This document shows, piece by piece, positions 22,561-34,495 of a stretch of DNA of 64,000 nt; the first letter of the stretch is position 1, and each line of letters begins with the position of its first letter. The notes beneath the pieces were generated by a model. That model searched no databases and was not told where the DNA came from. It saw nothing but the letters and a program-made list of their open reading frames with translations. The translations under genes and the position numbers were made by a program. This DNA is from Trissonchulus latispiculum (Eukaryota; Nematoda; Enoplea; Enoplida; Ironidae): the NCBI GenBank assembly GCA_030248195.1, contig JASAND010022402.1, positions 1 to 64,000 of the forward strand, read 5' to 3'.

Positions 22561-23330
22561 TCAGTTTGCATGCAGTTAGCACCTTTGGCTCTACTATAAC
22601 TTTTTATCCACTCAATGAGAGCTTTCGAATGATTACCCATATTGGTGGAGGGTCCTTGTTACTTTTAATTTTGAACTATTTTGCAGCATTACGTATAGAG
22701 TACTTTTTTTCCACAAACCTGTCCAAAACGCAATTTCTGTACACTTTCAGGCTTTGTCTCTATTACAGCTTTTTATCTACTCAACGAGAGCTTTCGAATG
22801 ATAACGATATGAGCCCGATCTGAGAACTTTCAATTTTGAGTTATTTTGGCCGTTTTTGGCCATTTTGGACCATTTTTCGCCTCATAACTCAAAATGAGTG
22901 CATTTTCAGGCCTTGACCCAATTACAACTTTTTCATTACTCGTCAAGACCTTTCGAATGAGACCGATACTATCCTGATACGAGAACTTTCAATTTTGACC
23001 AATTTTGGCTGATTTTGGCAAATTTTGACCCTTTCGAGGCTCCGTAACTCATGTTCTGTACATTTTGGTGCTTTGGTCCTATTACAACTTATTATCTACG
23101 CAATGAGAGCTTTCGAATGATACCGGTGTCGACCGGATCCGACAATTTTCAATTTTGACCCATTTTGGCCGGTTTTGCCCATTTTTGACCCCTTTGGGGC
23201 CCCGTAACTCATTTTCTGTACATTTTGGTGCTTTGGCCCTATTACAACGTTTTATCTATGTAACGAGAGCTTTCGAATGATGTCCATATGAGCCCAATTG
23301 GGCAACTTTCAATTTTTACCATTTGCAGCA
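22560..23330 (+). repeat. 160-bp tandem repeat, about 4.5 units
   Basis: The word GAGCTTTCGAATGA recurs at about 22619, 22788, 22948 (as GACCTTTCGAATGA), 23107 and 23267, giving a period of 159-169 bp. Units share TTTTGACC/TTTTGGCC tracts and a TTATCTAC-CAACGAGAGC core. Units differ by about 10-25%, so the array is old. Overlapping open frames are by-products. Confidence 0.85.
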
Positions 23331-23475
23331 TCACCGTATCGAGTACTTTCACCCTGAGTCGTACCGGGTCGCCCAGGAGATATGCAAACCTCCAGGTCAA
23401 GCCCTTCAAAATGAGGTATCAACCACCTCTCTACCCCTTACCAACTCGAGATCTGGGGGTGGACACATTCGGCAA

Positions 23476-23510
23476 GAAATAATAATAAATAATAATAATA
23501 ATAAATAACG
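23476..23510 (+). repeat. (AAT)n microsatellite
   Basis: AATAATAAATAATAATAATA run. Confidence 0.85.
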
Positions 23511-23731
23511 GAAATACCCAAGTTAAAGGGTTGCCTTTTTGTTGAAAAAGCGGCAACCCAATAACCTAGTCGTGTTTCAATAACCAATGGCAGTTTGCTA
23601 CACACATGAGTTTTCTTAAATAGCTTGGACGATATCAATCAATGCTGTTAACTACAAACGTGCGCATAATCACTTTAATTACATTAATTTCTATCAATAA
23701 CAATATAGTTTGCGTTCTATATATGCAGCAA

Positions 23732-23995
23732 TTAATTATTGTACCATTTCTTCATCTTCGCCATTTGTTCGCTTCGGTTTGCAAAATAGTTACAGCAATT
23801 GGCCTGCAAATTTTTCCCCTCCGAAAACAGAGCATACTGGAAGTAAAGCATAGGATTACGATAGCAGGCCAGTTTGCAGAATTTTCTCAGCATCATTGGA
23901 TCACGATGCGGCGCTGTGGTAGCAAATACACTGTCACATGACATTAGAATAGTCAGCACGAAGCCAGATAAAAGCATAAACTTAATATAACCCAT
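23732..23995 (-). CDS. Small secreted cysteine-containing protein (unknown family)
   Basis: Single open frame of 87 residues. It starts with a strong signal peptide: Met-Gly-Tyr-Ile-Lys, then a hydrophobic core (FMLLSGFVLTILMSC) and a likely cleavage site after SVFA at residue 25. The mature part of about 62 residues is rich in basic and aromatic residues and has four cysteines in the spacing C-x3-C-x22-CC (residues 40, 44, 67, 68). It ends MKKWYNN before TAA. I do not recognise the family. Size, signal peptide and cysteine pairs would suit a secreted effector or host-defence peptide, but that is inference. No TATA box or clear poly(A) signal was found nearby, and a chance frame is possible. 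Confidence 0.55.
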   Translation of the reverse strand: MGYIKFMLLSGFVLTILMSCDSVFATTAPHRDPMMLRKFCKLACYRNPMLYFQYALFSEGKNLQANCCNYFANRSEQMAKMKKWYNN

Positions 23996-23999
23996 AGTA

Positions 24000-25535
24000 A
24001 CGCTTCAAACCAACAACAAAGCAACGGCCACGATAATTGACCAACTATTCGGCATCTTTCGAGCAACTTCTGTGAGGATGAAATAGACTGAATACCCGCA
24101 GTTTGACGCTATTCAGATCTCTTTGGAACAAACCAGCAAATCTCCTCATTAAAGGACTTCCCCCCACATAACTAGCACAGTTAATTGCTGAATACGTAGG
24201 TCTTCCTGACATTCTAGGAGCAAAGGTTGGGCCTAGAGAAAGCCTACATTACCATACCATAATTGAAAGAATTAACGTCACAATTGTGTGACGGTTTGTG
24301 TGACTCTTGTAGTATTTTTGTTGGATGTTCTACCTAATGGTATGTAAAGCAACTTTGTCAAATTGCTGCCCTGCCTTGAAGATTCAAGCACAACTGACTT
24401 TGTAGCCTAATTACGAATTCATGAAGAGAAAACATGGGAGTCTGCGTGCTCTGTGTAATCACAGCAAAGACCATTATCATGTTGCAGTTTGGCTGACCTC
24501 CGACCGTACGAGCTACTGCTAACTTTCGAAATATGCCGTACGTTTTGTGTTATCAGTTGCTCAGTATCACTCTCAAAAATAGTAACTACCGATAATGAGT
24601 AATTTAACAAGTGAGAGATATATAAATGTTGAAGATCTGTTTTACTATCTGTAATCCAACCCTAAATTATAACGGTTAATGCAACGGTTTAGTGGGAAAT
24701 AGATAGTCCAAGGATTAAACGCCACTCATAGTATAGGCTTTGATTGTCATATCACGAAGTTCCAAAATTAATGGCTATGCATAGTATTTAACTGTAGACT
24801 AACCAAACTTCATATATCATATTGGTACATAACTCATTACTTTTTATATTCTTTGTGTATGTTCTTGTTCGAAACACTGTTTAACGGTTTGCTGGTAAAT
24901 AGCTACATTTCCTCTCCTAACAGAAGAACACAGCATGTAAAGCAATATTACAAAACAGGAATAAATGGAGTAACAATAAGAGAAATAACATTTGATACTA
25001 TTGGCTCGTGCCTGAATTTTTGGCACCGGGTGAACATACACTGGGTCCGCACTAGCTACTGCGAAAACCGCTAATTACTTGTCATAACGAAACAACAGCG
25101 CTGGACAAATTTTTTTGAAAAGACTATTGACATTTTTGAAAAAACTACTAAGGTTACTGCTTAAAACAACAGGTCACATCGATGGTGTTCACATCAAGGG
25201 CAGCGCTGGGGCCAGAGTACCCCTAAACAACACCTTGGCTGCAATCACTATCGAGGGTAATATCTGTATAATTTCATAAGAACAACGTACGCAGCTAAGT
25301 ACTGATGTGCTGGAGACCAGTGGAAGCTATAATGAAGATAGAGCGTTTCAGCGAAAACTTCCACCAACCTCTAAGCATTCTCCAAACAGTTGCAACGCGC
25401 AAGCAGCAAACAACGTCCTTAACTAACTACAACCCTACCTAGTGTGAAAACTGGGAGCAAGAAATGAAAGGAAAGCATAAAACAGAAGTGTTGGTACCAA
25501 GAAGACAGAGGAAATGCTACCATATGTCTAACTAG
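24000..25535. other. No gene recognised
   Basis: Unique-looking DNA. The part from about 25100 rightwards lies downstream of the minus-strand retroelement remnant and may include its 3' end, but no long terminal repeat pair was found. Confidence 0.4.
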
Positions 25536-25539
25536 GTTG

Positions 25540-26456
25540 CCGCTCTAAGATTATTCACGTGGACTATTCCCTTCTCACCACTATCACTGTTGACGACTTC
25601 ATAATTTACAGGGGCTTACCATCAACGAAAGTACGGCTCCACCGAGGCTGAAATCTGCACGGCGATGGAAATTGCGAACGCGCACAGTATAACTTCGAAA
25701 ACTGTTTCGCGGGGTTTGCTTGAGTTGTACTGGAGTCAAAATCCAAAGCAAAAGGCTTCCCATAAAGGAAATTAGTGCCTAGCGTACAGCAAAATTAGAG
25801 ATTCTGACAACATAAAAACAGCACTCGTAGTCCTTAGTCGTCAGTGCCACGCGGGATTTTATAGAACCAAGAACCGCAAAGGACTACTGGTAATGCTAAC
25901 AAGTTTACGGCAAAGGGACGACTCCAGGGACGGTTTACTGGACAACTGCTTCCAAAACTTTTCCGATACAATAGAAATACTGGACCCCGTATCAATTAAT
26001 GTATCGTAGCTACACTATCAAGCAAACCTTTAAGAAAAAACGGCTTATCTACAGAAGATAAATGAGTAACTGATGCGGTTATCATAGTACAAATACAAAG
26101 ACAAAAAGAGCGAACACAAGAATCACTGTCCGGACGAAGAAGATTGTTACGATTAGGAAAATAACAAGAATTAGTGTCTGACCCCAAACTTTCTCTGGAT
26201 AAGCCGGGGCAAACTAGTTCAACGAGCCAAAGTTACTGGAGCGAAATCCACTTCCCTTTTGTCGAACGCGATTGTTGCTAGAAGAATGCGCTCTGTTTCC
26301 TCTACTACCACCAAAAGCTCCTGTACACTGTGCGGCAAAGTGGCCAGCCCTACAAAACTGAAAACAAGATTTATTAACATTCCGAGGCTCCTGAGAATAC
26401 GCATTATGCCTGAGAGAAGAAGATAGTTCGCCTACTTGCAATGACAACTGCTGCAT
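25540..26456 (-). pseudogene. Degenerate gag-pol retroelement remnant
   Basis: Read on the minus strand, three pieces of a Ty3/gypsy-type polyprotein follow in order but in different frames. First, a gag tail with a zinc-knuckle-like motif (CFQFCRAGHFAAQC, first Cys spacing shifted by one) and a Gly/Ser/Asn/Arg-rich end. Second, a retropepsin-like stretch with the catalytic LIDTGSS signature (codons near 25985-25997) and a later LG-x-NFL, LDFD-type segment. Third, at 25540-25620, a segment like the end of integrase (PVNYEVVNS, IVHVNNL). Reverse transcriptase, RNase H and most of the integrase are missing between the second and third pieces. Stops and frameshifts separate all pieces. The element is dead. 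Confidence 0.7.
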
Positions 26457-26548
26457 TTTCGCATCCTCCCGTGTTAAGGGGGGTGGGGGCGACTAAACTT
26501 TTCTTTTGCACCAACTTTCTTAGATCGGCTTCATTTGTTGCATGAATA

Positions 26549-27559
26549 TATGTCGCGTTAAACTAGGAGGCCCGTTAAGGCCACTGGGTTTAACGTTAAA
26601 CTAAGTGGCCACATAGTGTAACGTTAAACTAAGTGGTCACTTTTTCCTTATCCTCTCTATATGCAGTTTACGCATACGTGTTTGTGCATATGTCTTAATA
26701 CGGACTATATACGCCATGTAAACAATGACCCTCCAGTCTACCTACATAGACGTGTATACATACACACGGTACATATATACGTATCATACGTAGAGAAACG
26801 ATTACTTAGCAAACTGTTATATACTGAAAATGTACGTTTTTGTATACTTTAGTCAACAAATTGTTACCATGGTATTTCAAACCTCCGAAAACTTGTATAT
26901 CAACAGTAAAAGTTCAGTGTAAATGTGAAAAATTGGTTTTATTTTAAGAATGCAGTTGTGACTCAAAACTTTTGCAGAAAACTTAACTAACAACAAATAT
27001 ATAATTATAATAGTTTTTGTTCCAAAATGTGTTCCAATGAACACATTTTTTCAACAACAAACAAACATTTTTAAAAAAGAACAAGACTAAACAAGAACTA
27101 TTTTTGAACAGGTATATGAAAAATCAAACTATCAAAAACATTGAATTGTAATTAAGTAAAATAAAATCTATAACGACTAACGAGATTAAATAAAATAAAA
27201 TCTGCCGAGATAACACCTGCAATTTTCGAAAGCATTAACAATTACACTTTTTTCACTCCTTGTAGCTAAAGCGCCCCCCCCCTTTAATAAAAATTTCTAC
27301 GTACGCTAACCTTTTCTCTGTGAGCAGTCTGAGGTCAAATACCCATTTCTCAAACCGTAGTTATGTACGCCTACGTACCAATATAAGTGCGTATATAATC
27401 CGTATTAAGACACTTGCAGCAACCGTATATATGCGTAAATTGCATATAGAGAGGATAGGTAGAGAAGTGACCACTTAATTTAACGTTACACTATGTGGGC
27501 CACTTAGTTTAACTTTAAACCCAGTGGCCTTAACGGGCCTCCTAGTTTAACGCGACATA
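26549..27559. mobile_element. 1.0-kb element with about 170-bp inverted repeats
   Basis: Arms beginning TATGTCGCGTTAAACTAGG are inverted copies over about 170 bp with few differences (26549-26720 and about 27390-27559). TA lies on each side (26547-26548, 27560-27561). Each arm repeats TAACGTTAAACTAAGTGG words. The middle is AT-rich and has no open frame. Non-autonomous; superfamily uncertain. Confidence 0.8.
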
Positions 27560-27561
27560 TA

Positions 27562-29570
27562 CACCATGTGCGTGGCCAAAGCTTAGCTTAGCTGGCTTAG
27601 CTGGCTCTCAGTAGATCACTAGGCACCCGAGAACGGGTCCGACCCCCAACTTTCCGTACACCCACTACTAAAAAATTTCTCTTTGCTGTATTGTTGAATG
27701 ACAACATCTATGCTTTGGCACAATGAGAGAAGACATATTGGGTAATATGCACATAGTATTCCGCTTAGCTGTAAGCCTAACGGTTTGAGTGCAATACTAT
27801 GCTAAACTTGAAAAATCGTAGAAAATTCGGAAAATTGTGGACGCCGAATCGAAAAAAAGCGAAAGCTCAAATTTGGAGTGATGATTAACCCCACAGGCCT
27901 ACAAATTTATGCCAATTTTTTGAAAATTGTCCAATATGCGCAATATGTATATCAATCGATAGCTTTCATGATTCTGAACAACTTTTCTTCTTGGTGCAAT
28001 CGCGTATTTGCCATCTATTTCAAGTTATTTTCGAAAAATTGAAATTTCATTGTTTGAAAGGACCACTACGGAAGGTTTCGACCTTCACTTTGCCTTATCA
28101 TAAATGTATTGATTACGTTGAGAAAACGTTTGTATCGGGTAGAATTTATTTATTTACATGTATTTGGTTGCTTATCAACTGTGTACGGTTGTTTTCTTTT
28201 CCTGCGGGAGGCTGTACAAACGCTAGCACTGGGGCTCAAAAGCGCTGTATATTCGAAATCTAGCACAACTGCGCAAAATCTATATTAGAAAACGGTTGTT
28301 CCGAATTTATAGAGCTGCAGCAGTGGATTCGTTGATATAAAAGGGAACAATTTAGAAAAAATCAGTTAATTTTATTTTAATTCAGTTTTATTGGTTGTGG
28401 TAGGATTAGTTCAAAGGGTAAAGTTGATTTGAAAAAATTAATAAAGTAAAATTTGATGGGTTTCCGTATTTTCGCTTGAGTGAAAATTTGAAACAGTTTT
28501 CCTTTATTCGTGTGAAGTTTGCCGTACGGGTTTAAAATTAAAGTCAGGTCATACTTCTGAGGATGTTTTGTACGGAAATCGCTTGAAAAAGCGACTATCT
28601 ACAACCAAATGCAAACGGTCTCAGACTGAGCTACCCCACCCCAGGTCTCACAGTCTGTTGGAATCCAACCTTCCATGCCCCTGTCGCGGAACCCCAGGTC
28701 CTTCAAAATTCGCCCCCCCCTGAAATTCAGGTTTCTAAGAAGAAACTTTTGCCCAATCGTTGTCGGTGGGCCGGAATTGTTGCAATCTCCAGACTTCCAA
28801 CAGGAGAAACAAGTCACGGCTACGGAAACCCAGTATGATATTTTTGATGATCCAACAGAAATCAAAGAGGCTGACCCACATGAGGAACGTATTCAATTAC
28901 TAGGTTGTTTGGACATTTTAGTATGTCCTAAACATATGTGCTTTCAATGCCAAGCATATGTACGTATTTTCAATCCGACAATTTTGCTGAATGGAAAATT
29001 GTAGCTCTCATACGCCGGACACAAACCAATATTAACCTACGCTTTTTGTTATTTAACTTTTAATGTTTATGAAATTTTTGTTCTCGTCATGAGGATTCCG
29101 AAGAGAGATATATGGGTCTGTGATTGATTACTAAATGATATATGAAGGTAAAAATGATCGCATTTTTTAGAATAATACAAGACTATAAACGAAAGAAATA
29201 AGGATGTAGGTTTGCAAGTTTAGCAATTTAGTAAAGGATTAAACGAAGTAAAAAGAATTAAAGAAATTGAATTTAGTAAAAATAAGAATACTATGCGTGA
29301 TAAAGATAAGATACGTTAAGATGTACACTTGAGTGCTTTGCGGTCTGGTGTTTCATTGTTGTGTTTTTTGATTCCGTCTCCATTTTGATGTCTTCCAACA
29401 AAAAAATGCCTCCATTTACCATCGATGGAACCTCAAACTGAGAACTAAAGTTAGGCGCAGAAGGAAAGTTGGGTGAATTTTGGGCTGTTGAATTCGCCTT
29501 GGATAAAGTTTTTTGAATGAACGCAGATTCAAGATTATCGAAATTCACCCTTAGAACCTATGCCTCATAC
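27562..29570. other. No gene recognised
   Basis: Two open frames were examined: 28675-29004 (plus, 109 codons, acidic middle) and 29291-29548 (minus, 85 codons, Asn/Ser-rich). Neither has a recognisable domain, splice context or start context strong enough to call. Confidence 0.4.
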
Positions 29571-29579
29571 ATTCCACCA

Positions 29580-29585
29580 TTTATT
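29580..29585 (-). terminator. Polyadenylation signal of the serine protease gene
   Basis: AATAAA on the minus strand about 27 bases after the protease stop codon at 29612. Confidence 0.6.
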
Positions 29586-29611
29586 GAATAAATAAAAGAG
29601 TAGTACAAAAT

Positions 29612-32600
29612 CTATTGACCCGATGGTCCCTGACCGTCCTTCTTTGTGTTCATTTCACTAAGCTTGATTTCCTTTTTAAGCCAAGCATTTATCGGTTCCA
29701 GGTCCACAAACATCATCTGACACCAATCGATTTTGCAAAAATTGCAGCTAGGCTCGGTTCCCTTAATATGCAGTCGAGGTGGAGATGGATTTTGCTTGGA
29801 TCCCTTTGAACACCTTTTCGGACATTCGGAAATCGTTGTTCGCACTAGAATGCCGACGCCATACCAGATCTGTTTTTCTGGATCGTAGCGCAATAGCGGG
29901 CCGCCAGAATCCCCCTAACAAGGCAAAAATGTGTTTAATTGGAAGACCTGAAGTGTCTGCATACAGGCTGCTAAACTTTTGTCGCTAATTTCTGTGATAG
30001 AGATCATAGTTGGCATTAATATAAAGCATGTGCGTAGGCAGAAAAATTCATTTGTTCTTTACTCATGGCGCACAAATTTGACCATCGAATAAAAGAAACT
30101 AATTTGGTGCGACCTCAAAAACAAAAACATGATGTGCGTAGAGATTGCCATGCGATTCTAAAATTGGGTAACTCTAAAAATTTTACATTATTACTTTAGT
30201 CATAGATCCAGTGGTGCACGGAACACTAAAGATCATGATGAATTGATGCTCAGCGGGCGTTGCATGGCGAGGCTTCGATTTAAGGCGGAGCATTTTCATG
30301 TCTTTCGGAAGGTATGTCGAAAGCCCTGTGGCTGGGTAATCCGTTGGTACTGAAATGAAAAGCATAAAACGATCTTCCACACACAATTCCTAATTTTATC
30401 AGCTTTGAAAGTGCAGTTGAAACGGTTCCACCCTGACAACATTTTGATTTTAGGTACCGAATTTTTCATCACATATGTTACATACGGCTTATACATGTCG
30501 TACATATCAGCTTTGAAATGTGTGTATATTTTCGATCCAGTTTTACGCCAGCATGAGTCACCAACTGTTTGCACAACAGTTGTTTGAACAAATTGCTATT
30601 TTGACACAGTATGAGGATGCTGCTGCAAACTATTGACAAACAATTGTGCAAAATTAGGACCACGCGATTCGTGCGCCTGAGTTAGCGTGCTCTTTTAGAT
30701 CCCGCTTAAGGGGGATCCACTGTCATTTCTTAACTTTCCCCGATCTCACTGATTTTACATATTTTTTTGACCAAACAGTACGTTTTTTACCAGTTTTTAA
30801 GTTAAAGTCCTAAGTCTTACGGTTATTGATTTATTTCACATCAAAGTTGATATATCATTTGTTAAGCATTGAAATTTAAAAATTGTTACTTTTACCCGCG
30901 TGCCAGAGAAATCTCTCGTCGTGGATGACAAAATGGATCTGTCCAAGCTTTATACAGCACCGCCTTATTTAACTTAAAAGAAAGAATATTTGGAAAAAAA
31001 TTTCTTTCTTTCTTTCAGAATAAGAGTTCTTTCTTCCTTCTTGCAATAAGCCAAGGTTAAGGCAAAGGTCAAAAGTTTGAATGACACGTGACACATTTAA
31101 CGGTAACGATTCTTATTTTAATATTTCAAAAATTCAATAAAATCTTGGGAACCTAATTTCAAATTATTATTAATTAATTCAAATAATTCTGATTCCTACA
31201 AATCACAGTCCGGAAACATGGAAATAATATGATACAATGCTTGGACAGATGCTTTTTGCCATTCGTGAGATTTCACTGACGCACGCGAAAAAGTAACAAC
31301 TTTCTTAATGTCCTATATTTAACACACGAGATCTCAAATTTGAGGGAAAATAACTCAATAACAGTAAGACATATATAAACTTACAACTATAATTTTAAAT
31401 AATAATAAATAATAATTTTAAAAATATACCGTTTAGACAATAAAATCTGCAAACATCACCGAGATCGGATTGGAGAAAGTCGAAAAAAATCACCAAAATA
31501 TGGGCCCCACCCTTAAGGGGGGAGTTAAAACGCCTCAACTGCATGTAGCCAACATATCAAAGCGTAGATACACGAAATATTATATGTTCATGGCTATGAA
31601 GGCCAGGGTTGGGCGATACCAAAATTTCTCCGTGACAGAGACAGAAGACGAGGCTAGCAATTTTAGGGTTAGACTTAGTTAGAGGCTTAGTCTCACTAGT
31701 AGAGTCATTAAAACGCAAACATACGGTTTCCGTGCTTCGCTAGACAGTTTTGCAACATTGATTTGAAATTTTTGTTGTAATTTGTTTATTTGAAGATTTG
31801 GAAGCTATTATAAATTGACCTTCTGCTCTTCCATATCCAAGGGCTATGTACGGCTCCTCATTTTGCCAGTTGACAAAGTCTTTTGGGCAGTTTGGGACGT
31901 TGTCCGTTCCGGCCATGCAAAGATGGTGATTCTGCATGTGATTCTTTAATACTGGATTGCGAAACTCTTCGAATTTTATCAATGCAATGTCGGCAGCATT
32001 TTGACGGCAACGCTCATATAGCTGGATATGTTTCGGACTAAACTTTTCCAAACAATCCTGATAGCTTGGAGAAAGAATAACATTTGCTTCGTCACCAAGG
32101 CTGTACAAGTGAACCGGGAATTGAGTTTCTTTCGCTGCATCATCTCGGATAAATATGTCAATATTTGTACTTTTGATTAGAGAATAGGATTTCTGTCTAA
32201 AACACAACTTTTGCAAATCAATATCTACCATATTAGCATACAAAAGCAAGAAAACTGGTAATTGGAGGTCCTTATCTACAATTTTTGGAAATCCAGAGGA
32301 ATTAGCGTGAGAGTATGTTAAAATCAGCGCGTTTCGTGAACCAAAAGGCAGAGTAGAACTAGTCTCCATCAGGTACATGCTGGAGGTAAAGTTCCTAACA
32401 ACAATTCAGTGAGATATCAATACCCTAACCATTGATGCAAATTTTTTAGGAAATACTTAGTGCTTGCTCGCTGTTCATTGAGTTTATGAGCTATTCACTC
32501 TATTCTCTACTTTTAAGTTACTCTGCTCTACGTCCTACTTCAGATCTACTTATTGAGGCATTCAATAGTATGAAATGCTAAGATTTATGCAAGAACGCGC

Positions 32601-34045
32601 TTTTGAAAATTTCAACAACTTTACAGGTGCCGACTTACGAGGAATCCTCGTTGCTAATTGACTTGAGGCAATGACCTGCAGTTATTATTAGCCGTGGTGC
32701 AACTATAACTCCAGTGCACCTTTTATCAGTAACATCAAGTTCAGTGTTTATCTTTGTAATTGGATCAGCATAAGTTAACATTTTAATGTCAATTCTGACC
32801 ACATAAGGATAGTCTTTCATTTCGGGAACATTTACACCTTTAATGATTTTTCTAACCCAATGCTTGTTACTGACAAAGCCTGAAACAGCAGGTCCTGATA
32901 ACATTAAAATAATCAAAATATGAGCATATCCTGTATCTCCTTTAGCTCAAAACGATCAAATCCACCTAACCGGTGTATTTTTAGACGAAAAATTTCCTTT
33001 TCTTTTCTTCATTTAAACAGAAATTTCCAAATCTGTGAACATTTGTAAACATTGAAGATTTGATACTTTCTTAAAAATCTCAAGTTTTTACCATTGACAT
33101 TAAATAGTGCTGCAATTTCCATTTACTTTGTTTTGTGCTGCATTCCTTTTTGAATATTTCCATCCAACGCATTAATACTCAAAAACGTGGTTGTGTTGCT
33201 TTATGTTAATGTATGCTGGAGTTACTGCTGTTCCGCCAATACGGCGAAGGAAATTAGAGAACCGGAACAGAGCGCTCAGCATAAATTTAAGAAGTGGCCA
33301 ATTCGGCCCGACGAAGAAACTTCAACGCATAGTCAATACGTTCAATGACTGTTTTACTCTATTTATTACGCAAGATTTCAATTTCTACATTCTTGCACAG
33401 CCTGGTCGCTGGTGAGCTCAAAGAAATTTGATTGCTGGGTTGGTCATCAGGAGATTTATATCGAGCCTCGTTCGTGGTAGGTCTATACTGGTGGATGATA
33501 ACGTAGTTCCTATGAACCGTGGTTAACCAAATGAGCATTTATGCAGCAAGTATCTGTATCAAATCCTGGTTTCGTAAACCGTCTCTGATCGCAGTACTAG
33601 ATAATACTATCTAAGTTTTCCTTGGTTTCTTAGCATTTTCAAACTACGACTGCTCCAAAACACGCTACGACCATTGCAGACGGCGTCTTGCCAAGAACAT
33701 TGTCTATGAGATATATTTTTGCCCACACTGAACTCTTATATTATGACTTATTGGCTAACTGTGCGTAAAAGTAGCTGTCTTCAACGATGTCGTGTTGAAC
33801 CGTGTCTTCGTAACTCTTCCCGACGTAAATCGATAATCACGTGGGAACTTGGAGCAGTACTTACGGTTATACAACACAGAGTTTACGCCATAAATTTTTT
33901 CCACCGTGGGTGTGATTAAATGATTTTAGTTTTTCACTTCGTTGAAGAAAATAGACAGTAGCCAGCGTCAAAGCTTACTGGAGTTAAGCTGATAACCAAC
34001 TGCTAAGTTTGCAAATAATGCAATTGTGATCAGAGATAAATGCAT
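29612..34045 (-). CDS. Secreted chymotrypsin-like serine protease, five exons
   Basis: Exons 33979-34045, 32639-32879, 31820-32394, 30195-30349 and 29612-29914 join in phases 1, 2, 1 and 0 with GT-AG borders throughout, giving about 446 residues. Exon 1 is a signal peptide (MHLSLITIALFANLAVGYQ). A K/R-IIKGVNVP segment near residue 34 looks like the zymogen activation site. The catalytic triad is visible: His92 in ITAGHC, Asp238 in AADIALIK, Ser349 in GDSGGP. So an S1-family endopeptidase made as a secreted zymogen is well supported. Odd points: about 145 residues separate His and Asp, roughly 90 more than usual, and a Cys-rich tail of about 95 residues follows GDSGGP, ending in a charged segment. 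Intron 3 carries a TTAA-flanked transposon (30710-31512). The exact acceptor of exon 2 (32879, or 15 bases earlier in the transcript) is not certain. Substrate and tissue are unknown. Confidence 0.88.
30710..31512. mobile_element. TTAA-flanked element in a protease intron
   Basis: TTAA at 30706-30709 and 31513-31516; left end GGGGGATCCACTGTC, right end (complement) GGGTGGGGCCC. Long inverted arms share sequence with the elements at 12395-13528 and 18097, including the GCCAGAGAAATCTC region. 803 bp, no transposase. Confidence 0.72.
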
Positions 34046-34047
34046 AG

Positions 34048-34490
34048 TGAATAGAAACAATTCGATATACAATATAATACTGCTAAAGTGCAATTCTTTC
34101 ACAGAAAAGTGTATCTTTTGTGGGAAGATAATCGTCGAACTAAGTGTATTGAATTCTAATTCATTCATGTAAATGGATACATTGCTTTTCACATTCATTA
34201 GCATACTTTCTGCTAGAAAGAACCAAGCAGAAAATGTCTAGCAGAGGGCCTGGTGTGTAAACTAAACAGTAAAAACTGTAAAACCTTTCTAAATATTTCG
34301 CTGTAGCAAGAGTGCATAATTGCAATGATTGTTAAGAAGAAGGGTAAACAAGTGGGTTGCTTCTTTTAATTGAATTGAGTTACGGTACTCCAACCACAAA
34401 ATGCATGAATATTCTTCCGCTTTATTAATACTAGAACCTAATCAGCTACCAGTAAAACTTCTATGCTTCACATATCTTGTTCTTACTTCA
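34048..34490. other. Intergenic spacer between protease and receptor genes
   Basis: About 450 bases with no recognised signal. It serves as both the protease promoter region and the receptor 3' flank, since both genes run on the minus strand. Confidence 0.4.
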
Positions 34491-34495
34491 AAACG

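Noticed and set aside
28675..29004. 109-codon open frame
   Set aside because: No domain, no splice or promoter context, and a mirror frame exists on the other strand; coding status cannot be supported.
29291..29548. 85-codon open frame downstream of the protease
   Set aside because: Lies in the protease 3' flank beyond its poly(A) signal, with no recognisable motif or signal peptide.
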